Shown: one piece after another, positions 37,474 through 51,570 of the stretch
Position numbering within the stretch: the stretch's first letter is position 1
How the letters are laid out: every line of letters starts with the position of its first letter
Origin: Prunus persica
Lineage: Eukaryota > Streptophyta > Magnoliopsida > Rosales > Rosaceae
NCBI RefSeq assembly: GCF_000346465.2
Contig: NC_034012.1
Span: 7,649,689 to 7,713,688 of the forward strand
Length of the DNA: 64,000 nt
Reading direction: 5' to 3'
Made by a program: the position numbers and the translations under genes
Notes under the pieces: model-generated
The model's database searches: none
What the model saw: only the letters and a program-made list of their open reading frames with translations
What the model was told of the DNA's origin: nothing

Positions 37474-38390
37474 CAGTTCTCCGCACGTGAGAAATTTCAT
37501 CGGGATGCATGCATGCCACATATATTATCCTTTGGTATAATATTGGCGAAGAAAGTTAGAATACTAGCTAGGACTAGCTAGTACATTTGCAAGGCCTATA
37601 TTTATTGCGGCCTCAACCACTTTGTTATAACTATCAACTTCACCTAGTTAGAGCTTTTAGTAGTGGTGTTATTATCATGATAATAATATTCCCCACCAAA
37701 TCTCAAAATGAATTATGATCATCACGTTCACTATATAGGGCTTCTAGTCATTCACCTTTGGATGTGTTAGTCATATATATAATATATTCTCATCGATCTG
37801 GAAGCTAACAAGAAGAAAATACAAAATCATGATGGCCTGGCATTTAGGTCAACTTGCCCAGCACCGCCGTAAAAGATGATTAAGTTGCATTCTGATGCAT
37901 GGAAAGTGAGGTCACATATTTGACGACATAGTTTTTCAATTATTATTATTAACATTGATTTTAATCATGAATGCCCCGAAAATAATTGTCCACATTATTG
38001 TGGTTCCAAGTTTTTATCTCATCCTTTTTTTCCAAAATATTTTGGTTCTTTCATTTCATCCTCGTGGCAAATAATTTTTTTTTTTTTTAATACAAACGAT
38101 AGTCTAAACTGTAAGTACATGTGGCAATTTCTGATACGACCTTATACACTACTCGAAACCTACATTGAAAATTAGTGGGTCAACCCACAAGATTAAAATT
38201 ACAGATCAAATTCGGATCAACTTGCCACGACACGTCTAATTAACAGTGGTTTATGATCAACCCCGTCAACCCGTGAAATGACCTACTAGAAATGTTTACT
38301 ATTTAATTTTTAATTTTCATTATTAATAATAGATCTGTGGCTGCATATATTGACATTATGTTCTATTCCATCATGCACCTTAGGTTGTGA

Positions 38391-38820
38391 ATTTCAACCC
38401 ACCCAAATAAAAATCCTTAGCCAAAGTCGATCTCCTCATCATTCTAATTCTCATCTCGATTTTGAATTATGTATTCTCTTAAACATGTGAAATGTATAAT
38501 AATTTGTAAAACAAGTTGTGAAATGAATTTCAACCCACCCAAATAAAAACCCTTTGCCAAAGTCGATCTCCTCATCATTCTCATCTCGATTTTAAATTAT
38601 GTATCCTCTTAAACATGTGAAATGTGTAATAATTTGTTAAACAAGTTGTGAAATGAATTTCAACCCACCCAAATAAAAACCCTTAGCCAAAGTCGATCTT
38701 CTCATCATTCTAATTCTCATCTCAATTTTGAATTATGTATTCTCTTAAACATGTGAAATGTATAATAATTTGTTAAACAAATTGTGAAATGGATTTCAAC
38801 CCACCTAAATAATTTGTTAA
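38391..38820. repeat. Tandem array, about 3.2 copies of a 130-136 bp unit
   Basis: Units start with ATTTCAACCCACC at 38391, 38527, 38657 and 38793 (spacings 136, 130 and 136). Each full unit carries AAAGTCGATCT, CTCATCATTCT and CTTAAACATGTGAAATGT. The second unit lacks 6 bp (TAATTC). The last copy is cut short. No coding potential is seen. Confidence 0.9.
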
Positions 38821-41443
38821 CCTGCTAAACTTCTTTAATTTTTCTGCCTTGCTCAGCCCTTAGACACCTTCTAAGATCATCCCACACACACCTCTTCATA
38901 CTTCAGGCTCTCTTTTACGCAGAGGAACAAGTGACAACTCTCACACGCTCAAAAAAACTTGCGCTATCAAGTAAACAAACACAAAGTTTACTGTAACTCA
39001 CCCCAAAAACCTTCTATTAATTCTCATAAAACGTGCAGAGGACAACCCCAACTGCTATGCTTTGCTGCACCACTCAGCAGCCAACACATAAGCATGCGGT
39101 TGACACCCCCAACCGTTAGGATTTGCTGGCAGCACCATATTTTGCCATCTCATGCATGCAACTTGCTCAAGTAACTACTCATGGCCTTGCTGACGCCTCC
39201 CTACGTCTCAAAACTCGCCCATGAAGTCTGGGGCCATGCTGCACCTATCAGTAACCCGCCACAACTGCTTGCACACGTGTCCCATCTTGGATATATATTC
39301 TTAAAAAACATAAGAAAAAAAGAAGGGAGGGGTAGGGCAGGGATTAGTTACAGAGTTTTGATTGTATCTCTAAGCTTCTTCCCCTTTCTCATATCAATAA
39401 CTAAAATGAAAAAAAGGAAGAATATCAACGCATCCCCCAAAAAAAAAAAAAAAGATTTAAATTCTGTTCGAACCAGACAAAAAAAGTGATTTATTGGGTT
39501 ATCAAATTATACATATATAGTATGATACAGTCAAAACAAGGTATTATAGTAAAAAAAGAATGGATACCTCGGAAACAAGTAAAGACTCATCAACAGACTC
39601 TCTATAATTTTTATTTTGAATCTTGAAAACAAAGATTTTGTACTTTTTGGACTCTTCTCGTTCTCTATCTCTCCCCCTTACTCCAAAGTGGGCTGGAAAA
39701 CATTTTTCCAGCAAAAGAGATCAGAAAAATAACTAAATTGAAAAGGTACCCTTCATAGATATGGGTTGACTTGAAGTGATGAATGCTTTGGCCCCGGTAT
39801 CTAAAGGCAGGGAAGTCAAACAAGGGAAGGAAAGAGGAGGGCCAACTCCTTTGGAACTCTTTTTTCTTTTTCTTTGTTTTGTTTAGTTTTGTTATTTATT
39901 CAATTTTTTTTATAGAAACGATATTCTAATTAGTTTAATCTAAATTACAGGGAGAGAATTTCGAACTCAGATATAGAGTGGGAAGCACATCTGTTCTAGT
40001 CAACATGGCTAAACTCATATATGTGTTTTCTATTCAATATTAATTAGGTAGAGTTTCCTAATGAATTTAAAGTCTATGACAAGGCAACAGGAAATAAATT
40101 GAGTCTTTTCAGCTACTTTGTTCACACTTCACATCTTTCTCTAAAAAAGGAATTGGGGATAAGTAAAAAGATAGAAATTTAAAAAAAAAAAAAAAAAGGG
40201 GAAAATGGAGTGTCACAAGCAAGCATTCTCACAATCGTAAGAAAGCACTACTATACTAGCCCCAAAGTCTCTGAAACATTATCATGTTCATAAGGTGACC
40301 CCATTGCAATATGACTTTCACTGGGGCTTAAACCTAGTGACAATTAATATATTCACATTAACAGTACTTTTTTGAGCAAACAATTGGATGCAAACATGAC
40401 TATTTGGGTGGAAACATGACCCTCCTTTTGGAGGAGTAGTGGTTCCCTTTAGGTGCATTTTTAATTTGTCATCACAAAATATATATAACGTAAGTCTTGA
40501 GACTCTTCGATTTTCATCCATTACTAATTGATTTTGAATTGGACGTGGTATCACAATTTGCGTGTTTGGTTAGGCCACAAGTATTTTAACACTCTAATCG
40601 GAGCTGTATTGTGCATAGACAACAATTACATATGTGATATATGGAACTATTGGAGTGTTTATTTTCCTCAGATGTGCCTAGCTCTGAAAATGACAAGAGC
40701 AAAGAAATCCAAATCAAGCACTATAAATGAAAATGGATCAAAATCATTGCCTGCCCTTTGAAGGGGAGGAAAGGGTAAACAGTAGTGTTAGTGGGTTCAA
40801 GCCAATAGAATCAATGGAATCGATAAAGCTAAACTACTATTTCAGTGGGGTTCCCTGGATCAAGTCCAGACTGAGTTCAATCTCATTATCATCGAGTAAG
40901 ATATGTCGGTGATCATGGACAACCCAGCCAGCCACCATGGATGACCCACAAGACTGGCAAGAGGCCACAATTGCAACAACTGCAAGCTCAGGCCCCATGG
41001 GATTGCTAGGGAACAATGTATTGGTTGACCAAATTTGTGTGTGTGTGTGCGCTAGCTAAAACTACAGAATCTGAGTTTGAAGACCACAAGTTCATGCATA
41101 ATTTGTGGAGGCAAATGATAGAAATTACTGCAGGTGATGAGGCTTTTCTGTTACTTCTTCTGGTGAGGCTACATGAGGAGAAACACTTGTGTGAAACAGA
41201 GATAGTACTATTTTGCTATTTCCAATCAATCATGAAATGATAGAAATATATACTTCATGTGATGCTTTTTCATTGCTTCTTTCGGTGAGGCTGTGATGCT
41301 ACATGAGAGCCTTGAATTTTGTGTTTCAAGTTTCAACTGTGTTTAGTCAAGTATGGATTCCAAGTATATGATTTTGATGTCCCAATTATAGCAAATGTAA
41401 CAACAAAGTCCAGCACTAGAAGGTGGAAAAGAAAATTGCACTA

Positions 41444-41445
<2 letters not shown>

Positions 41446-41476
<31 letters not shown>
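41446..41476. repeat. (TA)n microsatellite
   Basis: About 15 uninterrupted TA units in intergenic DNA. Confidence 0.9.
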
Positions 41477-41484
<8 letters not shown>

Positions 41485-43783
41485 GTAATTAGCCAATAAA
41501 TATGCTCATACTTATTTATTTTCAAGTGATCAGCGCTAGTCTATGAAAGATGTCTAATCTTGATGAGTGCATATTTTCCATGTTTGTCATTATTTTGTCC
41601 CCTCAAACCCCAACTTGCCTAATTATTACTGAGTGCACAGCCTCTTGGACTCTTAGAGGGTGTTGGTCTAGGAGGGATTAATGGGGTTTGATGAATATGT
41701 GAAATGTAAGGCTGTACAGTTCCTTGGAAATTAAGTCAATTTGATATATTCTTCAAGTTTGTTTGGTTGGAGAAATACCCTAAAATTTTACGAGCAATAT
41801 TAGGGAAGGGAGATTCAAATACACGATTTTGGGTGCAGAATTAACTACTCTTAACTACTTAAGCTACAAATCCCGTGCTAAATTTTACGTTCTTAAAATA
41901 TGTATGATCGTGCCCTAATGCATATATAATGGTTGGTTCCCCTTATGGATTGAAAATAACAATGAATTGGGCAAAATTGTGTGTGCGCTCTGTTTTAGAC
42001 TGATCAAGTCACTTGATTCAAGTGAGTGAAGGCTTTGTTTCTAAAGCCTCATGATTAATATGGAGACTGTGTATACGAGGAGGATCTTAATTAATAACCA
42101 CATATTAGATTGTGCATATAACAAGGCTGTCAAAGGTGTACATTTTTTTCAATTTGCCATCAATAACAGCAAAAACTTCACCAAAAAGTGGCAGTTCATT
42201 CCAAAAAAGTAAATTACAAGAATTTGTTAAACTAGCAGCTAACTGGACTTGGACATGGGCTGAGTAGAGTTGGGCCACATGTAATCTTAAGGTCGCCTGA
42301 TGATGATTTGAGGCTTAAACCCACCTAGATACATCGGGCCTGATATTCTTGCTCAAATTGTGACTTTGATGTCAATATTGAAAATTGAAAATTGAAATTC
42401 ATGCACATCTTGTGATGTATAATCCGTGTGTGTATACATATCGATGTATACATACAGTGGCGGATTCAGAAACTTTTCTTTGCAGGGGCAAGGTAAAGGC
42501 TACATGCCACTTTGCGCAGTTGCCCTTAGCCAACCTCTTCGAGGTATTTTGTTGAACATCTTGCCTCATGATAGCCATATATAATCAACGAGAACATCGG
42601 GTAATTTCATTTACAGAGAGACAATGGGGAGTAGGGGCAATCGCGTTCTCCGGCCCTAATGTGGATCTACTATAGTGTTAGTGTGGAGATTTTGTGCTCC
42701 CACGACTTCCTTTTTCTGTCTCTTCATGTGGAGATGTAGTTGTGATGTTCTTTTCACACTATGTATTAAAATTTATAATTTTAGGGAGTGGGGCAGATGA
42801 AGTGGGTCGTTTAACTAACATATTTGGTTTCGACAATGAAATAAAGAGAGCTCTAGTCATCTCATCTCAAATTTATCAGGGGTGGGGATGCTCCTATAAG
42901 ATTCCCGCAATAGAAACCAACTACATATATACACACACAAACTCACATCAGAAAAGACAATAATGTTTTGCATGCTTACTAATATTAAACAGGATGATTA
43001 ATTAGTTTATAAACTGTCGGGTAATATAATTAATTAATTAATTTCTAGATGCTGCAGCAGGTACAGAGCATGGCATATATATATATATCTGTAGTGAATT
43101 TACTATAATAACCAGCAAACTTTTTTTTGTCAATAAATAATAATAAGAAAAACCATCATCTACAGCTTCATTTCTATTCTTTCCATACGGCCAAAGCATA
43201 AGGTGGTGGTGGTGATTGATGATATATGTGTAGGAATTGAGTATGACATGACTAGAATAAATCTCTCTCTCTCCCTTTTTTTTTTCCTTTTTCTTTTGAA
43301 AGAAATGTTTTGAGGAGGTTTCTGCAGAGAATAATTAAAAAATTTGAGACAAAAGACACGAACTGTAAAAGAAGCTATTCCAATAACAATATAGCAGATA
43401 TTGATAAAACTTTCCCAGTGACTTGAGCTAGACGAGAAGCTGAAATAATTTAGAGAGAATAATCAAATTAATACAAAGTAGTGTTGAATAAAAAAGGGAA
43501 ATCAAGCAAGCAGCTCATAGTAACAATATTATAATTAATGTCATATATACTTGCAAAAAGTAATTAGTACGCATTTACAATATGGTTAATTCATTAATCA
43601 TCTCATCATCCCTGGTCAAGTAGAGAGACAGGGAGATGCACTATGAAAGTAAAAGGAAAATTTAAAAAAGGTAATAATTAAAGAGGCAGACACTAAAGCA
43701 AGCCCATGTACTAATTACGTATTAGAAAACAACAGATATATAATAATTAAAGTGGTAGCTAGCATGCAAATTAAGGTAGGTAG

Positions 43784-46700
43784 CTAACATGACCACAAAG
43801 ACTCTCCCATATTGGCCTGATCAACCACCATGTCCATGGTAAAAAAGGATTTGGTGGTCTGATGATTATGATGATGAGAATGATTAGGAGCCGTTGATTT
43901 TTGATCAGGTGAACAAGTGGTGGTGGTGGCAGCATTGGATGTTGTTGATGAAGTTGAGAATTGGCCCATTCTCATGTGCACCACCTCAGCTTGAGCAATG
44001 GCCAATTGGGTTTGGAGGGCATCGATTTGTTGTTGTAAAGATGAGATTGCTCCTACACAGCCATACACCGGATCCCTCACTCTGGCATTTGCTTCGTACA
44101 CCATGGAGCTCACTGCATCACTGCGCTGGTGCTCTGGTAATTCCTAGTTAATTATATCCATTAATTATTATGTCAATGAAACTTAATCTTGATAAAGCAC
44201 TTGAGAAAATTAAGAAAAAAGAAGAAGAAGAATTTGCTTTAATTTTCTTGGGAAAAACAAAGTTGGCAAAAAGAAAAATCAAAAGTTATCTTAATTATGA
44301 GCATCAAGATGTAGAAGAATTTCAACAAAAGACACCAACCAAAGTGGTGGAGCTATTTTCCCACTCCAAATGCATCATAATCAACAATTCTGTTTCATAT
44401 AGATAAAATAATAATAATAATAATTCTACTTCTCGAAACGTACGTATATAATTTATTCTCTTTTTATTATTGATATTTTCTCAAACTTAACCATTTAACT
44501 TCAATAAAAATTTCGACCAGTACTCCGAGATAGCCTCGTTATGCAATTAGTAGGGCCACCCATCTTATATCTTACTTAGCTTGGTGCCTTTTATATGATG
44601 TGTGAATATGATGTTTGATATAGGTTCATGCATGGAATAAGCTTTCCAATCTTCCACATTTTGATTCCTCTCCTCATCGAGGCTTTTGGTTTGGCAATTG
44701 TCAACATTAATTGATTGACATCAACGTTGCCAACTTCAAATTAATAACGAGAGATTAGAAAGGAAAAGAGAAAGAAATTAAGCACGAGTATTTAAATATA
44801 AAAATAAATAATAAATCTCTTTTACTGAAAACAAAAACATGCATCTAATCTAACTAATTGAAAGAATTGGAATTTACAAGATGGCCATCATATTATTATA
44901 TATATATATATATGTGTGTGTGTGTCATTTTGATGTCATGATGTTGTCATATTTATTTTGCTAAATTTATTGAAATATTACAAATATTCAAGAACTTTTT
45001 ATTTGCTTACTTGGGATCAACATTTTTTTGGACTTATATATAAACCCGCTTTGTCTTTATATCAACATTGTAACCCATAATCATAAAAGCAAAAGGCAAA
45101 GAGAATGCATAAGCAGACATCCGACTTTCTTTTTCTAAGTGTTCATAAAGGTTTCGAATTTGAGGACCAAAACCTTAATCAGCCTCATTTCCAGAAGAAA
45201 AAAAGCAACTTAATGATCATAAAAGTTGAAGATAAACACGAGATCATAACTAAATTCGTCGGAAATCATTCAATTCCCTTAGCCTTTATACTCGTGTATA
45301 CGTAACTTGATCGAGAAGTAATTAACATTCCGATTACAATTAACCCCTGATTTTCTTTCATTTAAGTACAAATGAATCAGTAATTTGATATACATAAACC
45401 ACTTTTTTAAAAGAAGGATGAGCAATATTCTTATCAACGACCGGTGGTCTTCAACTGTATTTAACTACTATAACTGAAGTAAAGGTGCGGGAAGAAATGG
45501 AAGAACACTTTTCAGCTTTTTTGAATATTTTCTTCCTAAAATAGTAACAAAGTATCAAATTCTTTCAAAAAGATTCACAAAGGCATAGCAAGAATAGCAA
45601 AAGAACCCTAAAAAGTTTATTCTGCCTAATGAGGAACAAAAAAAAAAAAAAACATACATGTGTAGTTCTATCCACAATTTTTTGAACTCAATATTCATTT
45701 GCATGCATAAAACTTTAGAATTAGTGGGAAAATGTATAGATGGCATATACAATAATGATCCTTCTAGCATGCATGGCCTTCATTTTGAGTGAAAGAAAAG
45801 AAAGATGCATGCTTTTTCCTCTTGCTAATTACCTATAATGGGTTTCATCATTATAAGATCTCAACAAAAGAAAGCCAAATAGAATATCAAAGTGCCTTGC
45901 ATCTTTTGGAGATGGTAGCTAGAAGCAACCACCTCATTATACAAACTTAGTTAATGTATAGCTAACAACTCAAAGATTTTTTTTCCTCCCAAAACCAATA
46001 AACTAATAACCTTTCTCTATCTTAAGCTTTTTGGGTCTATTTGCTAAAGTTTAATCCTCATAGTCACCCCACATGCTACAACAGTTGTGATGACAAGAAC
46101 AGGAAATTAATCAAAAGGAAATGTTGCAATATCCCTCTCAAGTCACTTATTTTATTTGAAGTTGACGGTCAACAAAAGAAGAAATTATAAAATACTATGA
46201 TAGTATGGTTACGTGGTATATTTTGTACGCGTGTTATAATATGAGTGGACGACAATGTTTATTTTCTCCTCTTTTAGGGAATAGTATCAATAAATAAATC
46301 CACTTATATTATAACATGTGTACAAAATGTACCACGTAATTATACTAACGTAGTATTCTATAATCACTCCAAAAAAAGAAACAAGGAGTAGTCCTCAAAG
46401 CATTCTCAAATAATGTTCATAAAAGGATAGATTGGGGTAAGTATATGCTTGGTTATTTGAGTAGTTGAATATTTGAGAAGTTTTTAACTACTCAAAGCCA
46501 CAATTCCGATATTTATATTTTGAAAAGGACTTATATATAAAACAATATAAATATTATTTCACATGATAATTTAATATATTATATTGCCATATTTTTAATT
46601 AGACGGTGTATTGAGCATACTTTTAGGTAGACTGTCATACTTTGAATGCACGCTGTTTATTTTGAAAATTTGACAACATAACATGTGATGTATGTATGTA

Positions 46701-46944
46701 GTAATAACAGAACCCTAAAGAATAATGTTAGAGAGAGAGAGAGAGGTGCATAGTGACAGAAATGAACCTGTAGCATCTTGTTGACATTGCTGGCACCAAA
46801 AACCTTGTGCACACTGGCAAACTTCTGGGGCTCGTCAGCTGGAAAATAAGGAGCAAACACGCAATCCTGCGCACATCTCCTTCTCAGAAGCTTGCATGCT
46901 GCGCATGGAGACATAGCACCTTGTTTTCTACCACTCTCCTTCAT
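43784..46944 (-). CDS. LOB-domain protein, LBD4/LBD3 type (class I)
   Basis: Two minus-strand exons, 46944-46768 and 44143-43784, join in frame to 178 aa. The LOB domain is complete. The C-block CX2CX6CX3C is at Cys14, 17, 24 and 28 (CAACKLLRRRCAQDC), and the GAS block starts at FGAS 49-52. DPVYG is at 83-87, and the leucine-zipper-like spacing uses Leu95, Leu102, Leu106 and Val113, marking class I. The tail is Ser/Thr/His-rich and ends GESLWSC, an ending I associate with LBD4. These are plant-specific nuclear DNA-binding factors for organ boundaries and vascular or cambial tissue; that role is known for relatives, not shown here. The intron sits at the usual place, after NKMLQ, but is 2.6 kb and contains a MITE. 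Gene order suggests LBD3, protein flavour LBD4. Confidence 0.92.
44899..44925. repeat. (TA)n-(TG)n compound microsatellite
   Basis: TA units followed by TG units inside the LBD intron. Confidence 0.85.
46184..46364. mobile_element. MITE-like foldback element in the LBD intron
   Basis: A 181-bp stretch whose two halves are inverse copies. ATTATAAAATACTA at the left pairs with ATTATAGAATACTA read from the right. The arms continue through TTACGTGGTA and TTTTGTAC to about 70 bp each, with a loop near 46260-46295. No clear target-site duplication is visible, so the superfamily is not assigned. Confidence 0.75.
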
Positions 46945-47069
46945 TTTCCCAGCTCTGTTTTTTGTTCTTTCAAAAGCTAAGAGCTTAATTACAATTTCAG
47001 GGAGCTATTTACCGAAAAATTGAAAGAAAATAAGGTATATAATTGGCCAAATTTAATTTGCAGGGTGTT

Positions 47070-47091
47070 GAGAGAGAGAGAGAGAGAGAGG
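47070..47091. repeat. (GA)n tract in the LBD leader
   Basis: About 11 GA units between the probable TATA box and the ATG of the LBD gene. On the gene strand this is (CT)n in the 5' UTR, a type of site bound by BPC/GAGA factors in plants. Confidence 0.85.
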
Positions 47092-47127
47092 GAGGTAAGG
47101 GGGCTTGAGGTGAAGGCGTGGTGGGGG

Positions 47128-47134
47128 TTATATA
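47128..47134 (-). promoter_or_regulatory. TATA box of the LBD gene
   Basis: On the minus strand the text is TCTATATAACCCCC, with TATATAA at 47134-47128, 184 bp before the ATG. This implies a start of transcription near 47100 and a CT-rich leader of about 155 nt. Confidence 0.6.
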
Positions 47135-50001
47135 GACAAGTGCTAAGTGACAGAAAATCTTTGGGGGGTCCCATAAAAGACGAACCCCTAGATTTTGTTG
47201 GACAAAACATCGTTTTTGATAAGATCTTTAGCCCCACAACAATAATATATTTTGTCTCCCCCCCTCTTTTTTTTTCTTCTTCTTTTTCCCGCCTCGTATA
47301 TAAAAGCTTTTATATAGAGAATATAAATTCTTCACATATTAATGTGGGAAACTCATACTGGATTCCAACAGATTCAATTTATATTTCAAATTAATAAAAG
47401 TAATTATATTTTAAAACCAACTAAATGAAACTTGAGTGAGGGTGAGGCTCGCTTTTATAGGGGTACTCCATATTGTATTTCAATTATCCGAACTATCTAG
47501 TTTTTAAATATTTTTTTAAAAATCATCTATGTAAAAAATCATTTGACTCCGAAAGAATTTGACCACTCAATTAGATGGTTGTTATTAAAGTCTTTTCTTG
47601 AAGCACCGTATTCGTCTACTTTGTTAGTCCAAATCAGATGCGTTAATAATTTTCAATTTGCATGATATTTTTGAATAATGATCTATGAATGAATATTTGA
47701 AAAATAAACAATTTGGATTGTTGAAAAAATTCTGAAAAATAATAGATAGCTTCCAAATATTTAAAATCAATTTGAGTAAAATAATGCATTGCTTAGTTCA
47801 TATGATCTTAATCAAGTACAAAGGTACATATGATATACGGAGAGTTTTAAGTGAGGAATTCCAAACCGATCGATTAACTAATACTCTACTTTTATGATAT
47901 GATGTATATGCGGTATATGCATGTCATGTCAACCTCCGAGTTCAAGGAAATATGAAACGAAAAATTTGTTGCTACGTACTTGTCCATGCCAGTTTTCAAT
48001 AAAAAATTCTGGTCATTTTTGTTACCTTGTATATGGAGGAAGTTACTTAGAGAGAGAGCCATTGTTTTCATACTAGCTTATGCTTTGCTACACCAATTTT
48101 ATCTTATTGATTTTTTTTTACTATTTAACAACAAAGGACATGCCACAAACCAACAACAAGAAGAAAATTATTACAAAAAGAAATGAACATCATTTTAGAT
48201 GACGTTAGATAACCATGTTACTTATTGCATGATTAATTATTATGATCAAAATGGGATTATCAACTAACTCTTGTAGTGGTATTCACTTTCTAATGATGTT
48301 GAAAAATGTAGCAAGTTTGAGTCATCGAGTTGGGGCAGTGTACCGGCACAGTCGAGTTCAAATTCGCTCCTCGTAAATTAAAGTAATTTAGAATATTACT
48401 TTTGTGAAATTTAAAATTTTAAAAATAAAAATCTCTCATCCCCTATTGATTGAAAAGAAAAACATCGAGAACTGGAGTTTGAAATATTGTTTGTATTTTG
48501 TTTTTTGAATTGCATAATCACATGTAAGTAGATCGATATTGTGAGGGTCTTGACCACTTTAAACTTAAACTTACATGTGGATCACCTTAAGAGCAGTTCC
48601 ACACATTTGCCTTTCCATGGTAAAAGGGGGCTTCGGCTGAAGGGAAAAAAAAAAAAAAAAACCCCCGCACCAAGCAGATATAGCTCGAGCAAGAGTGGGC
48701 TCCATCAAAACCTGGCGAGCCCAAAGGTAAGACCAGCCTGTGCTGTTGCCTGAAGGCGCTGATGCCAGCACTGACGTTATACCAAAATTTGTGTAATAAG
48801 TGGGGAAATCAAAAAATAAATTGCTAAAGCAAGCACTATTCACATGAACAGTACTGCCATTGTTTGCCCTTACTCTTCGTCATGGTAAATGGGTGGAAGG
48901 GCATCACCGGATGCATAAAACTTAGGCATGGACACAGAGGATCTTAACTTAAGGCATGCGCTCTGTCACTAAATACATTAACTTCCTGGTTACTTAAGTG
49001 TGATCTGAATCTGAAAATATGTATGGTTCCTCTCTAGAAATAGTACTCTCAACCTTGAAGACAGAAAAACCAGTGGGAAGCTAGGGCTTATGGTTGGTTT
49101 GGTCATTAAAGCTTAATGGCAAGTGTTCGATCTCTAATACAAACAGATATATGTCAAAGTCAAATTAACCCAACTTGTTTCTTTATCTTACGTCTCTGCC
49201 TCTGCTGGTTGTTTTCAAAGTAGGTGAAAGCATGCAATATAGTATATACTTCAACCCAATAACTTGGCACGAGTATGATTCATTCCACTGTGGAAAAAGC
49301 ATGGATTTATGAATTCAAAATACTTTGAGAGAGGGAGAGGTGCAAGAAAGGGTAAAATTAAACTGCATCACTGCATGGATGAGATCAAAATTGGCTGCAT
49401 AACATAATGCACAGTGGCAGTCCGAGTCATCATATCATAATAAATCATCCATTATCCTACGAAGTAAATTCATAAGTTTAAAATGGTTAGACAACTACTG
49501 CTTAAAAAGTTAAGGAGACACACCCTTCATGGCTGAGAAGGAAAAGAAAAGGTTGTCCCTTTCCTCTCTCTCCAATCCTCATTACATGTACATGTGGCTA
49601 GTTTCTAGATAAAATTAATTAAGTAATTAATCTCTTGATTAATCTTAATCTGCTTTTGATCTTATTTTAATTGCCTCATAAAATTTCTTAGTGACCCATT
49701 TGAAGATCTTGCCAGGAGCTTTACATACACATAGCTTTTTTCTGTGGTGAAACAGAAAGCTAAAAATAATAAAAACCCTAATACTAAATTCCAACTGATA
49801 AGATATGGATGACAAGATGGGAATCAAATTTTCGCAAATGCAACACACAAACGAACACTTTGATTAGTGGGAAATTTTTAGGCAAAGATCATATCTTATG
49901 TATATATGCTTTGATGATCTCATCAATTTGGAATGATTTTTGCAGGCAGGTAACATCAAATGAGAGCGAGTGCTTTGACACCAAGTGTGTTTCTCTTTTC
50001 T

Positions 50002-50034
<33 letters not shown>

Positions 50035-51570
50035 TTTTTTCTAGTTCCACGGCTATCCTGCACTATCAAAAGGTATTTAAAATTTAATATACATATAATT
50101 AGTGCTCAGTCTTAAACAAAGCTTATGAGCTAATAAGATTCTTCAAATAAATTTGGATTAGACGTGTGTGAAAATGTGTAGAGATGGATTCATGTGTACA
50201 GAAATCTAACTTCGAGCCCACCATGGGATCGATCCATGAATTTTCTTCATTTTTTGTTGCTTTCATGGGGGAGATTGCGTACATGAAGAACTCGTTTTGG
50301 AGTATGCACGTGTAGGTGGACATACGTGAAGTAAATTAATTAGTATGTCATGTTAATTTTAGCAATTAATTATGAGCTAGTAATGGTCAAGATAATCATA
50401 AACATAATTGACAAAACATTAGCTTTCATTGGATTTAACAGAAGTTATTGGTACAATGACACATCAATTGAGAATCTCTATGTGACGCATTGCTTAAGAT
50501 TTATAGAATTTGTAATATAGATACTTACATACGCTTCACAATATATATACGCTCCAAAACAATTGTCAATGAGTATATATATTTAATTCATCATTGGATA
50601 TGTGGGATACTCTCAATATATCTCCTCGCTTGTTGCGTCTTTTGCATATAAAAGGTTGACAATCTTATTGGGTGATGTGAGATTATGTGGTATTGTTGGA
50701 TCTTCCTCGTCCTATACTTTCATATCATATTATACTGTGAGCATCCAACTCAAAACTAATTGACAATGAATGGAGAGTCCCAACATCTTTAAACTCTTAA
50801 GCTAAACGTTCCTTTGATACAGAATACTCTGAATATACAAAAGAGAATCAAACTCTTGACCTAACATTATAAATCGTTTCCCCCACACCTCACCCACCTT
50901 CACCACTTGGACTAACCCTAAAGGCTTAATATATATATGTCATTTTAATGGCTATTTCATCCACAAAAGATAAAGAAATATGGGGGTATGTGTAAATGTT
51001 TACGTTATGATAATTATGATAAAGTGGATCTTGTCTAGGAAGGACTCCGTCAACAAGTTATAAATTCAAGTTGTAATTTCATGTAATCTTTTCTCCGAAT
51101 GATCTTTCTTAACCACCTTGATTAGTTTTCGTGGGCTGAATCTAGACTTTATATGGATTTGACTTTATATTTATTTATTTTATGAACTTGACTTTCAAGT
51201 ACAAGTTCCATTATTCGGTGGATTTTTCTCTCAAGCTAAATTAAACAAAAGTCATGTAATTAACTTACTGATTTAGTGGTTGGTTAGTGTCACAAGTTTG
51301 TTGGCAACTTCCGTAATTTCTTCAAAAGAAAACAGATTTATTTTCTTTGAGGGAAACCGGTATGGTCGGCACCTGTACCAAGGGGAGTGTCTCTGGTTCT
51401 GGTTGAACCAAAAACACCCAAAAGGTGAAAATTAAGGCCAACCGTTCAAGTGCCGGCTTTTATGCATTACAATGAACATCACGTTTGCTCCCAGATCATC
51501 CGGCCTCTATTAACCTTCTCCCTATATGATTTTTCCCTTTCTATGTATCATATATGCATGACATTATGAG
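47135..51570. other. Intergenic region, no gene seen
   Basis: AT-rich DNA upstream of the LBD gene. It has a poly-T run at about 49997-50041 and a possible Tourist-like MITE around 48586-48900. That segment begins TTAAGAGCAGTTCCACA and ends in loosely inverse text near 48880-48905. No domain-bearing open frame is seen. Confidence 0.5.

Larger units (their letters stand above)
36346..43783. other. Intergenic region, no gene seen
   Basis: About 7.4 kb between the CCT and LBD stop codons. It holds a two-copy repeat (37296-37473), a three-copy 130-136 bp tandem array (38391-38820), a (TA)n tract (41446-41476) and a hAT-like terminus at 42455. A relatively GC-rich patch lies near 39000-39300, but its open frames match nothing I know. 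Confidence 0.55.

Noticed and set aside
39000..39490. GC-richer open frames in the CCT-LBD intergenic region
   Set aside because: No known domain, no splice-consistent extension, and Lys-rich low-complexity ends; not enough to call a gene.
44170..44406. Lys/Glu-rich small open frame in the LBD intron
   Set aside because: Low-complexity composition, no family match that I know, and no promoter or splice support.
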